Counted from the stretch's first letter, positions 10,352 through 18,877 are shown. The stretch: 64,000 nucleotides of DNA from Croceicoccus pelagius (GCF_001661915.1 NZ_LYWY01000040.1:62001-126000), one strand, 5' to 3'. A program made the numbers and translations. The notes: generated by a model not told the origin, from the letters alone.

Positions 10352-10968
10352 TAGCGCTTTTCCCCGATCACGGAGTCGATATCGAACCGCTCTGCAAAGG
10401 AAGCGGCGCGTTCGGCCTTAACTTCCTTGGCGGCGGGTTTTGCTGTTTCCCGAGCCGTGTCGCGAGCGACGAGCTGGCGCATCATCCTGGGCGCTTCGGC
10501 AGCGGCAAGGCGGACAGGAAGATCTGCTTTCGCCTTTTCGGGATCACCCTTCAGCTTGACTGGCCCTGCAACCTCGGCGCTGGCCATGCGGACGGGAGCG
10601 GGTGCTTCCTCGCCCTCGGCCACGACTTCGGCGGCATCGGCCATGCGGATCGGCGCACTTTCGATGATGTCGACCGGCTTGCCCAACATGGCAAGCTGTG
10701 CCTGGCCGTCGAGGAACTGGCTGGCCTTGGGGGCAACATAGCCGAATTCGACCTCGTTCCAGCGGACCAGCTGCTGCTGACGCGCGCGGGTCTGGAATTC
10801 GGTTTCGAGCACCGCGATGCGCTGTTTCGTGGCAAGGATCGACTTCTCCGTCTCCGCGATCTGGCTGTTCACGGCCTTGACTTGCAGCGTCAGCGCCAGC
10901 GCGAGTGCAAGGGCAAACGCCACCGCACCTGTCCAGAGCAGGGAATGCAGGCGGGCGCGGTTGGTCAT
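10351..10968 (-). CDS. ftsL: FtsL-like division protein with long C-terminal extension
   Basis: The position between rsmH and ftsI and the layout (short cytoplasmic tail, one membrane segment at about 11-30, then a coiled coil at about 32-70) identify FtsL, the small bitopic scaffold that works with FtsB/FtsQ to activate FtsWI. At 205 residues it is roughly twice the usual length. The extra periplasmic half is Ala/Glu-rich and carries a short repeated motif: PIRMADAAE (106-114), PVRMASAE (125-132) and PVRLAAAE (151-158). It overlaps rsmH by ATGA. Confidence 0.85.
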   Translation of the reverse strand: MTNRARLHSLLWTGAVAFALALALALTLQVKAVNSQIAETEKSILATKQRIAVLETEFQTRARQQQLVRWNEVEFGYVAPKASQFLDGQAQLAMLGKPVDIIESAPIRMADAAEVVAEGEEAPAPVRMASAEVAGPVKLKGDPEKAKADLPVRLAAAEAPRMMRQLVARDTARETAKPAAKEVKAERAASFAERFDIDSVIGEKR

Positions 10969-11924
10969 GCTGAGATCCTCTCGGCTTCAGGGCGGGCGGG
11001 TGCGGCGGTGCGGATGGCGGAGCGCAGCACGGCAGACCGTGCGCGCGGATTGCGGTCGAGTTCGGCCTTGCCGGCGCGGACCGCCTTGGCAGGCTTGCGG
11101 AAGACCGGCTGATGCGCGGTGCCGACATCGGGCATGTGGCGCGAGGGCGCCGCGCCCGAATTGGACGCATCGCGCAGGAACCGCTTCACGATGCGGTCTT
11201 CAAGACTGTGAAAGCTGACGACGGCAAGGTGGCCGCCGTCCTTCAGGAGCGCTTCGGACGCGGACAGCGCGGCTTCGAGTTCGTCGAGTTCGCCGTTCAC
11301 GTGGATGCGGATTGCCTGAAAGCTGCGGGTCGCCGGATCCTTCGGCGCGCCGGGACGATAGCCGAGTGCCTTGCGAACGACATTTGCCAGCTGACCGGTC
11401 GTTTCCAGCGGCCGCGCGGCGACGATGGCGCGGGCGACGCGGCGCGACTGGCGTTCCTCGCCGTACTGGAACAGGACGTCGGCGATCGTTTCCTCTGCCG
11501 CCGAGTTCAGGAAATCGGCCGCGCTCTCGCCTTCCTGGCTCATCCGCATGTCGAGGGGGCCGTCGGACGAGAAGGCAAAGCCCCGTCCGGCCTGGTCAAG
11601 CTGCATTGAGGAGACGCCGATATCCATGACGACTCCATCCACTGCCGCCACACCAGATTCGTGCATTGCGTCCAGCATTTCGGAAAAGCGACGGGGATGG
11701 AGCACCAGACGCGGGTTATCCCCGGAGGTTTCTTCCCACTGGCGCGCGGCGGCGATCGCGTCGGGATCGCGGTCGAAGCCGTGGACGGTGGCCCCGGCAT
11801 CCAGCAGCGCGCGGGTATAGCCGCCCGCACCGAATGTCGCGTCGATGATGACGCTGCCGGGTTTCGGATTGAGCGCCTCGACCACTTCGTCGAGAAGCAC
11901 GGGAATGTGCGGCGCGCCGGTCAC
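10965..11924 (-). CDS. rsmH: 16S rRNA (cytosine-1402-N4)-methyltransferase RsmH
   Basis: RsmH (MraW) methylates C1402 in the ribosomal P site using S-adenosylmethionine. The 319-residue protein starts with [13 protein letters not shown], has the SAM-binding run [10 protein letters not shown], the segment [14 protein letters not shown], and the C-terminal [15 protein letters not shown], all typical of the family. The start is a GTG overlapping the mraZ stop as GTGA; the ATG 16 codons upstream lies within mraZ and was rejected. Confidence 0.96.
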   Translation of the reverse strand: MTGAPHIPVLLDEVVEALNPKPGSVIIDATFGAGGYTRALLDAGATVHGFDRDPDAIAAARQWEETSGDNPRLVLHPRRFSEMLDAMHESGVAAVDGVVMDIGVSSMQLDQAGRGFAFSSDGPLDMRMSQEGESAADFLNSAAEETIADVLFQYGEERQSRRVARAIVAARPLETTGQLANVVRKALGYRPGAPKDPATRSFQAIRIHVNGELDELEAALSASEALLKDGGHLAVVSFHSLEDRIVKRFLRDASNSGAAPSRHMPDVGTAHQPVFRKPAKAVRAGKAELDRNPRARSAVLRSAIRTAAPARPEAERISA

Positions 11925-12424
11925 TTGCGGCCTCGCTTCGGCTTGTCGGCATCGGCCATCAGCGCCTTGCACGCAGCCTTTGCCGCCGCCCAGTCGTCGC
12001 CCATTTCCATGAGCTTTGCCGGGTTCCAGATTGTGAAGAACGCGCCGCCGCCCTGAAAAAAGACCTGCTCGTCCAGCGCACCAAGTTCGGCGAGGTATTC
12101 GGGCACGATGAAACGGCCCGAATCGTCGAACGGCACTTCCATGAAACCGTAAAGCTGGGCCGAACGGGTATCGCGGTCGAAGTCCTTGTCGAGGCGGATC
12201 GCGCGTTCCTCCTCGCGGTCGAGCTGTTCTTCAAGCTCGTCCATGCGGGACAGACCAAATCCGGTCAGGCAGTCCCAGCGTTCATGCTTGGCGATGCAGA
12301 GGATCTTGCTGTCGTGCGAGCTGTCGCGGACGACCTTGCGGAACGCGGGAGGCAGCACGAGACGACCCTTTTCGCCGCGAAGCGAAAAGCCCTGCCCCCG
12401 ATAGCTGAATGGCCGTCCCGCCAC
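11921..12424 (-). CDS. mraZ: Transcriptional regulator MraZ
   Basis: MraZ is the AbrB-fold, ring-forming DNA-binding protein at the head of the dcw operon, which represses its own promoter in studied bacteria. Two SpoVT/AbrB-like half domains are visible: [14 protein letters not shown] near the N-terminus and [16 protein letters not shown] in the second half. I chose a GTG start ([10 protein letters not shown], 167 residues) with GGGGA five bases upstream; an in-frame ATG 27 codons further up would add an atypical Pro/Gly-rich leader. A Lys/Arg-rich C-terminal tail (KPKRGRK) may contact DNA. Confidence 0.9.
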   Translation of the reverse strand: MAGRPFSYRGQGFSLRGEKGRLVLPPAFRKVVRDSSHDSKILCIAKHERWDCLTGFGLSRMDELEEQLDREEERAIRLDKDFDRDTRSAQLYGFMEVPFDDSGRFIVPEYLAELGALDEQVFFQGGGAFFTIWNPAKLMEMGDDWAAAKAACKALMADADKPKRGRK

Positions 12425-12783
12425 GTGATCCCCAAAGGTCGAAGTTGGTCCCCGCGGAACACACGTCTCCCCCGCACCGGGCCGCGTTCCAGCGCTGCCC
12501 GGCACGCCCCCTGCGGGCGCGGCAAATCATGCGTTCCATGAATGATGGAAGTAATACCTCGGTCTTATCGGGGATGAAAGGGGAAATTACGGGAAAATGC
12601 GTTTCAACCTGTGGAACCGGTGGAAATCCGTAGTTCGCGTGCCCTTTTCATGACGGCAGAATCGCCCATCGAGGCCCCCGATTCAAGCGCAATCCCGTGT
12701 TTTCCCGTGAGAATCACCGCGCTTACCCGCTCTATTCCCGCATCGTCCCCGAATCGTGGGCCCCGGCCCGCGCATTCCCCGGA
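12425..12783. promoter_or_regulatory. mraZ leader region with phased GGGA/CCCG tracts
   Basis: This 359-bp non-coding stretch lies upstream of mraZ and must hold the dcw promoter. GGGA recurs at 12571, 12581 and 12591, exactly 10 bp apart. CCCGTG recurs at 12694 and 12704, and CCCG at 12726, 12737 and 12748. A GTGGAA pair lies at 12611 and 12620. MraZ is known to bind short G-rich direct repeats about one helical turn apart, so these are candidate boxes, although the first array is on the strand opposite to mraZ. I could not fix a -35/-10 pair. Confidence 0.45.
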
Positions 12784-13536
12784 TCAGGGTGCCTTGGGCG
12801 GCGTCGCGGCGGCTTCGATCAGGCCGAGAAGCAGCGCATCCCCGCCCTCTCCCGCATGATCCCCGTCGGCAAGGAAAGTCGCATCGGCCAGCAGCATAAT
12901 CTTGCCTGTTCCGACATTGCACCTTGCGACCAGCCCTTCGCCATCGAGGTGGCAGCGGCTTTCGTGACCCGTATCGGTCAGTTCGAACAACCCGCCTTCC
13001 TCCACCGGGAAAGTGCGGCCTTTCCATTGGCCCGCGTAAGCCTCGCGCCCGTCATGGACCAGCTTCAGCCCCCAGCGACCAAGGATCGGCGACAGCATGG
13101 CAATCGCCTCGGGCCGCCGCCTGTCGCCAAAGCCGTAGGAGGAATGAACGTCCAGCATCGGATCGACGATCAGCACGACCCTGCCGCCGCCCCGCACGAA
13201 GTTGTCGAGCGCGACGTTTTCGTCACCCGACAGCGCGCGTGGCTGCGCCATCAGCAAGACGCCGCTTTCGGGAAGCGAAGTCAGCGTATCGAGCGGCTTG
13301 AGATCATACCGCGTTTCCAGCGCGGTCCGCGCCCAGTGCGTTTGCGCATTACCCGACAGCATGTCTCCCACGCCGCCTTCCGACCAGTAGATCGGCAGGC
13401 TGGTGAACAGCAGCAGCTCCTCACGCTCGGAAACCGGCGTGCTCGTTTCGCTCGCATTCGGGGACCGCGCGGGATCGTCCGGCTGGGCCGAACAGGCGAC
13501 CAGCGCGAAAGCGGCGAGAACGGGCGTCAGCTTCAC
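12784..13536 (-). CDS. GldG-like/ABC-auxiliary domain lipoprotein
   Basis: The 250-residue product starts at a GTG and has a lipoprotein signal ending LVAC, so it is probably anchored in the envelope. The body (LFTSLPIYWSEGG, then LLMAQPRALSGDENVALD and GGGRVVLIVDPML) resembles the periplasmic GldG-type domain of ABC-transporter auxiliary proteins, in which a receiver-like fold carries a conserved Asp. No ATPase or permease partner of that type is adjacent, although ccmAB lies two genes upstream on the same strand. Its substrate and role are unknown. Confidence 0.7.
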   Translation of the reverse strand: MKLTPVLAAFALVACSAQPDDPARSPNASETSTPVSEREELLLFTSLPIYWSEGGVGDMLSGNAQTHWARTALETRYDLKPLDTLTSLPESGVLLMAQPRALSGDENVALDNFVRGGGRVVLIVDPMLDVHSSYGFGDRRRPEAIAMLSPILGRWGLKLVHDGREAYAGQWKGRTFPVEEGGLFELTDTGHESRCHLDGEGLVARCNVGTGKIMLLADATFLADGDHAGEGGDALLLGLIEAAATPPKAP

Positions 13537-13552
13537 GTGTTGTAACCCGATT

Positions 13553-13888
13553 TCACTGGTCGGCTTCGGGCATGGTCTCGTCAATGGCCTCGGGCGGCAT
13601 CTGCTCTGCCGGAAGGTCGGGGACGATGATCGGCTTGGCCTGATCGCCGGAAAGTTCGGGCGCGACACCGATATCGACCAGCGGATCCTTGGCCGGTTCG
13701 TTGCCTTCGTCCTGCGCCATCTGTCGGGCGGGATCGTCGGCCTGCTGCGCGGTCTGCAATATGGAACTGGCAATCGCGACGATCAGCAGCACGATCAGCA
13801 ATCCGCCCACACCCACCTTGAGCCGGTACATCGCTTCTTCCCGCGTACCCATCAGGCCCGACGGCTGGGGAGTGGTAATGCGTGCCAC
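13553..13888 (-). CDS. Small one-TM protein of unknown function
   Basis: A GTG start with AAGGGGAAGG upstream gives 111 residues. A short cytoplasmic part (MARITTPQPSGLMGTREE) is followed by one membrane helix at about 27-45 and an acidic, Pro-rich periplasmic tail. I recognise no domain. It starts 11 bp after the cysteine synthase stop and ends 16 bp before the GldG-like gene, so the three are probably co-transcribed. The longer in-frame ATG start overlaps the cysteine synthase gene and gives an Arg-rich shadow sequence. Confidence 0.7.
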   Translation of the reverse strand: MARITTPQPSGLMGTREEAMYRLKVGVGGLLIVLLIVAIASSILQTAQQADDPARQMAQDEGNEPAKDPLVDIGVAPELSGDQAKPIIVPDLPAEQMPPEAIDETMPEADQ

Positions 13889-13899
13889 GGTCCTTCCCC

Positions 13900-14901
13900 T
13901 TACGCCTTCAGCCAGGGAAATACGGGCAGGCCCTTCTTCTCCAGCCACTCGGCATTGTAGAGGCTCGACAGATAGCGGAAGCCGGTGTCGCACAGGATCG
14001 TGGCGACGCGCGCCGGGCGGCCATGCTTCTCGGTCAGCATGCGGCCCAGCATGACTGCGCCCGCGACGTTGATGCCGCTCGACAAACCGAGGCACAGACC
14101 TTCTTCGGACAGCAGGCGGCGGACCCACTCAAGCCCTTCCTCGTCCGAGATGCGGAACTGTGTGTCGACCGGCGCATCTTCGAGGTTCGCGGTGATGCGC
14201 CCCTGCCCGATGCCCTCGGCCACCGAAGACCCTTCGGACTTCAGTTCGCCATGCGCGTAATATTCATAGAGCGCCGCGCCGTGCGGGTCGGACAGGGCGA
14301 TGGTGACGTTTTCGTCCTTTTCCTTCAGCCCCATGCCCACGCCCGCCAGCGTGCCACCCGTGCCGACCGCACAGGTAAAGCCGTCGATGAGGCCTTCCAT
14401 CTGCTCCCAGATTTCGGGCGCGGTGGAATCGATGTGCGAACGGCGGTTGGCGATATTGTCGAACTGGTTGGCCCAGACCGCGTTCTCCGTTTCCTCGGCA
14501 ATTCGGCGCGAGGTGTGGACGAAGTGGCCCGGATTGGAAAACGGCGCGGCTGGCACCGTGACGAGCTCCGCACCAAGGGCACGCAGCGTGTCCATCTTCT
14601 CGCGGCTTTGCGTTTCGGGCATGACGATGACCGTCTTGTAGCCCAATGCATTGGCGACGAGTGCGATGCCGATGCCGGTATTGCCGGCCGTGCCTTCGAC
14701 GATAGTGCCGCCGGGCTTCAGCACGCCGCGCTTTTCCGCGTCGCGCACGATCCACAGCGCCGCACGATCCTTCACCGAAGCGCCGGGGTTAGCGAATTCG
14801 CACTTGCCGAAGATGTCGCAGCCGGCAGCTTCGCTAGGCCCTGCAAGACGGACGAGCGGCGTATTGCCGATAAGGGAAAGAGTATCAGGTAGCGTGTTCA
14901 T
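13900..14901 (-). CDS. cysK: Cysteine synthase A (PLP-dependent)
   Basis: This fold-type II PLP enzyme of 333 residues makes cysteine from O-acetylserine and sulfide. The PLP lysine is in NPGASVKDRAA, the substrate loop is GTAGNTGIG, and the phosphate-binding loop is VGTGGTLAGV. The start MNTLPDTLSLIGNTPLVRL is typical of the family. Cystathionine beta-synthase is an alternative for this sequence type, but there is no heme or CBS domain and no cystathionine lyase next door. The symbol cysK is by family. Confidence 0.88.
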   Translation of the reverse strand: MNTLPDTLSLIGNTPLVRLAGPSEAAGCDIFGKCEFANPGASVKDRAALWIVRDAEKRGVLKPGGTIVEGTAGNTGIGIALVANALGYKTVIVMPETQSREKMDTLRALGAELVTVPAAPFSNPGHFVHTSRRIAEETENAVWANQFDNIANRRSHIDSTAPEIWEQMEGLIDGFTCAVGTGGTLAGVGMGLKEKDENVTIALSDPHGAALYEYYAHGELKSEGSSVAEGIGQGRITANLEDAPVDTQFRISDEEGLEWVRRLLSEEGLCLGLSSGINVAGAVMLGRMLTEKHGRPARVATILCDTGFRYLSSLYNAEWLEKKGLPVFPWLKA

Positions 14902-14971
14902 TATGCCGCGAGAGGTAGGACGCCAAACCTGTCGGGGCAATGAAGAAAAGCTTGGGATGCCTATTCGGCGC

Positions 14972-15622
14972 TTACTCCCGGGCCGCGCGCAGCGCCGCGC
15001 CCGCGGCAAAGGGGCTCAATGCCACGAGCACGAGACTGGCCGCACCGGTGAGGGCAAGCCCGCCCTCACCACCCGTGGACAGGCTGCCCGCCCCGAAGAT
15101 CAGCAGCGGCACGGCCAGCGGCAAAATGAGCAATCCCGCCAGCGCCGCCCCGCCGCGCAGGCCCGCGGTCACGGCCGCGACCGCCACGCCAAGCGCCGCC
15201 AGCCCCGGCGTGCCCGCCAGAAGGCCGAGTTCGAGCGTCAGCAGCTGCTCACCCGAAAGCCCCAGCAGAACCGCCGCGATGGGCGTCGCCAGCATCAGCG
15301 GCACGGCAAAGCACAGCCAATGCGCGAGGATGCGAATCGCGCAGATCCATTCCTCGGCCAAACCGCGCAAGGCCCACTGATCGAAGAACCCCGCCTCCAG
15401 ATCAGGCTCCACCAGCCGGTCCAGCGGCAGGATCGCGGCCAGCAGCGCTGCCACCCAGACCACGCCGCCGCCCGTGCGCGCCAGCAATTGCGCATCCGGC
15501 CCCACGGCAAAGGGATAAAGCATGGCGACGGCAAGAAAGAACAGGATCGGCAAGAGCGCCCCGCCCCTGCGGCCACCTCCGAGCAGGAGCACTACGTCGC
15601 GTTTCAGGATCGCCCAGATCAT
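14972..15622 (-). CDS. ccmB: Heme exporter permease CcmB
   Basis: CcmB is the membrane subunit of the CcmAB ATPase, which releases holo-CcmE during cytochrome c maturation. The 216-residue protein begins [14 protein letters not shown] and has six hydrophobic segments, with the family run PLDRLVEPDLEAGFFDQW between helices two and three. It overlaps ccmA by ATGA. The other ccm genes are not in this window. Confidence 0.92.
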   Translation of the reverse strand: MIWAILKRDVVLLLGGGRRGGALLPILFFLAVAMLYPFAVGPDAQLLARTGGGVVWVAALLAAILPLDRLVEPDLEAGFFDQWALRGLAEEWICAIRILAHWLCFAVPLMLATPIAAVLLGLSGEQLLTLELGLLAGTPGLAALGVAVAAVTAGLRGGAALAGLLILPLAVPLLIFGAGSLSTGGEGGLALTGAASLVLVALSPFAAGAALRAARE

Positions 15623-16215
15623 ACGACGAACTCGGCCAGTTCGAGCCTTTTGAGCCCCGGCACCGCGACCGGCTGGTGCGAGGCGAGCACGCAGACCCCA
15701 CCATCGGCGCAGTGCTGCGCCACCAGCTTCTCCACCACGGCGACCGACGCGGTATCGAGCCCGTTCAGCGGTTCGTCCAGCAGCCAGATCGGCGAACCTT
15801 GCGCGATCGTGCGGGCCAGCGCCGCGCGCTTCCTCTGCCCCGTCGACAAATACCGCACCGGCACGTCGAGCAGGTCCTGCAGACCCACGGCGGCCAGAAC
15901 CGTGTCCAGCCGCTCTGCCGGTGTCGCATCGACCTCTCGCCAGAAATCGAGAGCACGGCCAAGCGGCAGATGCGTGTCGAGCGCGGGCCTTTCGTCCAGC
16001 AACGCCATCGCGCCTTCGCGCTCCACCTCGCCTGAAAAGGGGCGCATCAGGCCGGCAAGGATGCGCATCAGGCTGGATTTGCCGATGCCGTTCGCGCCTG
16101 CAAGGTGCAGCACCTCGCCCGCCTCGACCGCCAGCGACAGGCGCGCGAACAGCAGCCTTTCGCCCCGGCGGCAGGCAATGTCGGTGGCCCGAAGATAGGC
16201 GTGGCTCGCATTCAT
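15619..16215 (-). CDS. ccmA: Heme exporter ATPase CcmA
   Basis: This 198-residue ABC ATPase pairs with CcmB in cytochrome c maturation. Walker A is GANGIGKSS (40-48), the signature is LSTGQRKR, Walker B is [11 protein letters not shown], and the switch histidine is in ASHQP. The short length without a C-terminal extension is typical of CcmA. It is divergent from phhB, with about 75 bp between the starts. A c-type cytochrome gene at 17629-18000 would need this pathway. Confidence 0.93.
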   Translation of the reverse strand: MNASHAYLRATDIACRRGERLLFARLSLAVEAGEVLHLAGANGIGKSSLMRILAGLMRPFSGEVEREGAMALLDERPALDTHLPLGRALDFWREVDATPAERLDTVLAAVGLQDLLDVPVRYLSTGQRKRAALARTIAQGSPIWLLDEPLNGLDTASVAVVEKLVAQHCADGGVCVLASHQPVAVPGLKRLELAEFVV

Positions 16216-16289
16216 CGAAACGCTGCCCTATGGGATCGCGCGAGGCCTGCCAAGTTGCAGGATGGAACAAGAAACAGCGGAGCAAGACC

Positions 16290-16577
16290 ATGGTGGCACG
16301 GATCGAAGGCGAAGCACTGCACGCGGCAGTGGCGGACCTTGACGGCTGGGAACTGCGCGAAGACCTGCTGGCGATAGAGCGCAAGTTCAAATTCGCCGAC
16401 TTCGTCGAGGCTTTCGGCTTCATGACCCGAGTCGCGATCCTGGCCGAAAAGGCGGACCATCATCCCGAATGGTTCAACGTCTACAACCGCGTCGAAATCA
16501 CGCTCACCACGCACGATGCCGACGGCGTTTCGCAGCGCGACATCGACCTTGCCAACGCAATCGAGGGCCTGCTCTGA
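16290..16577 (+). CDS. phhB: 4a-hydroxytetrahydrobiopterin dehydratase (PCD/DCoH)
   Basis: The 95-residue product matches pterin-4a-carbinolamine dehydratase, which regenerates the pterin cofactor of aromatic amino-acid hydroxylases and also occurs where no such hydroxylase is present. The family core [18 protein letters not shown] is present, with the paired active-site histidines, followed by [16 protein letters not shown] took the ATG giving [10 protein letters not shown]; a longer frame upstream is antisense to ccmA. No hydroxylase gene is nearby. Confidence 0.9.
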   Translation: MVARIEGEALHAAVADLDGWELREDLLAIERKFKFADFVEAFGFMTRVAILAEKADHHPEWFNVYNRVEITLTTHDADGVSQRDIDLANAIEGLL

Positions 16578-16644
16578 TCGGGCGCGATTTGCGCGAAGGC
16601 CAGTAATCTGTTCCACTCACCCCTGAATAGGGGGGAAGTGGACC

Positions 16645-17574
16645 ATGCATCGCATCATCATCGCATCGCTATTGGCGCTGTGCCTGGCCGCTTGCAGCGC
16701 GCCTGCGCCTGAGCAGGACGAGCCTGCACAGAACGTCCTTGAACTGGATGTAGAGGGGCTGAAGTTCGTCGGTCCCGACACGATCAAGTCTGGCTGGACG
16801 ACGGTGCGGATCAACAACGGCGGCGGGATGACGCACCATGGGCTGGTCTATCGCCTGCCCGATGGCGTGACAGCGCAAATGTTGGACGAAGAGGTCGTGC
16901 GCCCGATCCAGGCCAGCCTGACCGCGATGATCGAAGGCGACGGCGAAAAGGCCGCGCAGATCGCCTCGACCTTCCCCGCGTGGCTGGGCGACATCAAGTA
17001 CCTCGGCGGGCCGGGCATGATGTCCGACGGAGTGACCGGAGAGGCGACGATGTTCCTTGAGCCGGGCAACTACATCGTCGAATGCTACGTGAAGTCGAAC
17101 GGGGTGCAGCACAATTTCAACCCCACGCCGGGCGAACTCGGCATGGTCCTGCCGTTGACGGTCCTTCCAGAAGACGGCGGCATGGCGGAGCCGCAAGCCA
17201 ACGTGACGCTGGCGATTTCGAATCAGGGTTACGAGATTACCGACGGCGCTTTCGTACCGGGCAAAAACACGGTGCGCGCCGAATTCGTGCAGCAACAGCT
17301 TTACAACGACTTCGTCGGCCACGACGCGCACGTGTTTCGCATCGATGCCGACACCGATGTGGATGCCGCTGCGCGCTGGCCCGACTTCTTCCCCGTCGAT
17401 GGCCAGCAGACGCCTGCGCCCGCGAAATTCGTGGGCGGCATTCACGACATGCCCGAAGGCTCGACCGCCTATTTCACCGTCGTTCTGGAAGAAGGCGAAT
17501 ACGGGATCACCGCCGAAGTACCGGATGCGCAGGCGAAGGGCCTGTTCACAAGGATAACGGTAGCTGGAAGCTGA
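16645..17574 (+). CDS. Tandem cupredoxin-like lipoprotein
   Basis: A signal peptide ends in LAAC, so Cys17 should be lipidated. Two beta-rich halves follow (about 35-175 and 185-309). The first has a cupredoxin-like pattern: MTHHGLVY (His64/65), then Cys147 in NYIVECYV, His156 in GVQHNF, and Met167 in ELGM just before the final strand. This is a plausible type 1 copper set with an enlarged Cys-to-His loop. The second half keeps the strand pattern (FVGHDAHVFRID, then STAYFTVVLEEGEYGI) but has no Cys or His at the end, so it is probably metal-free. The copper assignment is inference. It converges on a cytochrome c gene, so a periplasmic electron-transfer or copper role is possible. Confidence 0.65.
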   Translation: MHRIIIASLLALCLAACSAPAPEQDEPAQNVLELDVEGLKFVGPDTIKSGWTTVRINNGGGMTHHGLVYRLPDGVTAQMLDEEVVRPIQASLTAMIEGDGEKAAQIASTFPAWLGDIKYLGGPGMMSDGVTGEATMFLEPGNYIVECYVKSNGVQHNFNPTPGELGMVLPLTVLPEDGGMAEPQANVTLAISNQGYEITDGAFVPGKNTVRAEFVQQQLYNDFVGHDAHVFRIDADTDVDAAARWPDFFPVDGQQTPAPAKFVGGIHDMPEGSTAYFTVVLEEGEYGITAEVPDAQAKGLFTRITVAGS

Positions 17575-17628
17575 GCGCGTGGCCGGGCCTTGCGGGATTC
17601 AGTTCCTGTGCACTCTCCCTGCGCACTC

Positions 17629-18000
17629 TCAAGGCGAGCGGAGTGACATGATGTAGGCCGTAGCAATCTCGGCCTCGTCCTCTTCAAGCAGGATCGTCAT
17701 CGCAAACGGATCGTCGTGCCCGTCGAGAAAGAACTCGCGCAGCCTTTCGGGAGTGAAGTCCATCTCGTTTGCGACCGCCACGAAGCTGGGCGCCTGCGGA
17801 TTGGGCGGTTCGATGCCCGGCTCTACCGCATGGCATCCGCTGCATTTCGCAGCAACAAACGCATGGCCACGCGCAATCTGTGTCTGTTCGGCCTTTGCAG
17901 GAGCGAGTTGCGAGTTTGCAGCAGGAGGATCGCTGACGGTGTGCCCGCACGCGCACAACAGGGCGGTGGTCAATGCAGCGATCGATCGGCAAAACGGCAT
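17629..18000 (-). CDS. Small c-type cytochrome, exported
   Basis: The 123-residue protein has an N-terminal export signal with cysteines at its end (LLCACG), possibly a lipobox, and one heme motif CSGCH at 53-57. Methionines in ANEMDFTP and DPFAMTI are candidate sixth ligands. It is a mono-heme class I-like cytochrome of the cytochrome c family, probably anchored in the periplasm. An in-frame ATG nine codons upstream is also possible; I chose MPFCRSIAAL because the signal then starts cleanly behind an AAGG site. Its redox partner is unknown. Confidence 0.85.
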   Translation of the reverse strand: MPFCRSIAALTTALLCACGHTVSDPPAANSQLAPAKAEQTQIARGHAFVAAKCSGCHAVEPGIEPPNPQAPSFVAVANEMDFTPERLREFFLDGHDDPFAMTILLEEDEAEIATAYIMSLRSP

Positions 18001-18095
18001 GGCGGGCCTTTCTAAGGTCGAGGGCACCGAAGCCAGATTAACCTACATCCCGCATCAAGGCCAACCTTGCCGCGCCCGACCCTTTCGCCAATACC

Positions 18096-18123
18096 AAAAA
18101 AGGCGCCGCCCATGGGCAGCGCC
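18096..18123 (-). terminator. Intrinsic terminator after the entericidin gene
   Basis: Read on the minus strand, a 10-bp GC-rich stem with one G-T pair (GGCGCTGCCC and GGGCGGCGCC) is followed directly by six Ts (18096-18101). It lies 31 bp beyond the entericidin stop, where the transcript should end. Confidence 0.8.
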
Positions 18124-18153
18124 TCTTTATTGCGTCGGTAACGCGGGTGCGGC

Positions 18154-18288
18154 TTAGCAGTTGCCTTCGACGCCGTCAGCGCATTCGCCGACCGATTCCA
18201 CGTCTTCGCCAAGACCCTTGACGGTGTTGCAGGCCGAAAGGAGCACCATCGAGGTGCCGAGGGCCATGACGGTCAGAAGTTTCTTCAT
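18154..18288 (-). CDS. Entericidin A/B-family lipoprotein
   Basis: This 44-codon gene encodes a basic start (MKKLL), a hydrophobic signal and the lipobox LSAC with Cys20, then about 24 residues containing NTVKGLGEDVESVGE. That layout and the GLGEDV run match the entericidin (EcnA/EcnB) family of tiny outer-membrane lipoproteins. In E. coli they form a toxin-antidote pair; here only one member is present. GGAGAAAG lies upstream of the ATG and a terminator follows. Two extra cysteines (37 and 44) near the C-terminus could form a disulfide. Confidence 0.85.
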   Translation of the reverse strand: MKKLLTVMALGTSMVLLSACNTVKGLGEDVESVGECADGVEGNC

Positions 18289-18300
18289 AGTCTTTCTCCG

Positions 18301-18546
18301 GTGCAGCGGCCTGAGAGGGAGCCCGCCAGGATGTTGATAATGAACGCAACGTTACCGGTCACAGTTGGTTCCGGAAGGCCCGCGCGGAACGCGACAAGAC
18401 GAGGCTGGATGCCGAGCTTGTTCGCCACCATCACAACCGATGTTCTGGCGAAGGCCGGGCAGCGTCTCGCCCACACCCAGCGAACCGGCCCCGAATGCGA
18501 GGCGAGAGACGACAAGGCCGCTGTTGCCGAGGGTGGTGTACTGCAA
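18301..18546 (-). pseudogene. Decayed aldo/keto reductase remnant
   Basis: A TTG start behind GGAG (18546 downward) opens with QYTTLGNSGLVVSRLAFGAG, the characteristic N-terminus of aldo/keto reductases of the YajO/Kv-beta type. Similarity fades after about 35 residues. In another frame from about 18436 down comes VANKLGIQPRLVAFRAG followed by LPEPTVTG, which could be the C-terminal helix region (the usual pattern is like IAEKLGVSPAQVALAW, then QPGVTS). If so, roughly 200 codons are deleted with a frameshift. The N-terminal match is good; the C-terminal match is tentative. The remnant lies immediately upstream of the entericidin gene. Confidence 0.5.
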
Positions 18547-18877
18547 GCGCGCTCTCCGAACCGGTTGATGGTGTCGGGGCCATGAGAACACAGGTTAACG
18601 CGCCCGTCGGATGCGAAGCGCGCAATGGCCGCTTGTCGGGGACAGAAGGAGCCGTAGAAAGCCCTGTCCTACATCGCGGCACGTCGTCATGGTGCGCGCC
18701 GCTGTTTCAGATCGTCGTTTCCCGCCGCAATGCGTCACCCTGACCGATGACTCGCGAATGGCTCAACTCTGCGCTTTTTCGGGAATAGCGCAGGGTGACA
18801 GGGTGTCACCTTTGTAACCCGCGGCAATATCAGATCCCTGTCAGGGTTCGCCGAAAAACGTGGCGCGATGAGACCCG
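18547..18877. other. Non-coding stretch upstream of the reductase remnant
   Basis: I see no convincing gene here. The stretch contains the 17-bp palindrome at 18794-18810, an inverted repeat pair GTCACCCTG (18734-18742) and CAGGGTGAC (18791-18799), and CCCTGTCAGGG at 18836-18846. All three share the word TGACAGGG or its complement in whole or part, so this looks like the old control region of the reductase gene. Confidence 0.45.
18794..18810. promoter_or_regulatory. Perfect palindrome, operator-like
   Basis: GGTGACAGGGTGTCACC is a perfect 7+3+7 inverted repeat in a gene-free stretch. Its half-site recurs nearby. It has the size of a dimeric repressor operator. The binding protein is unknown. 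Confidence 0.45.
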
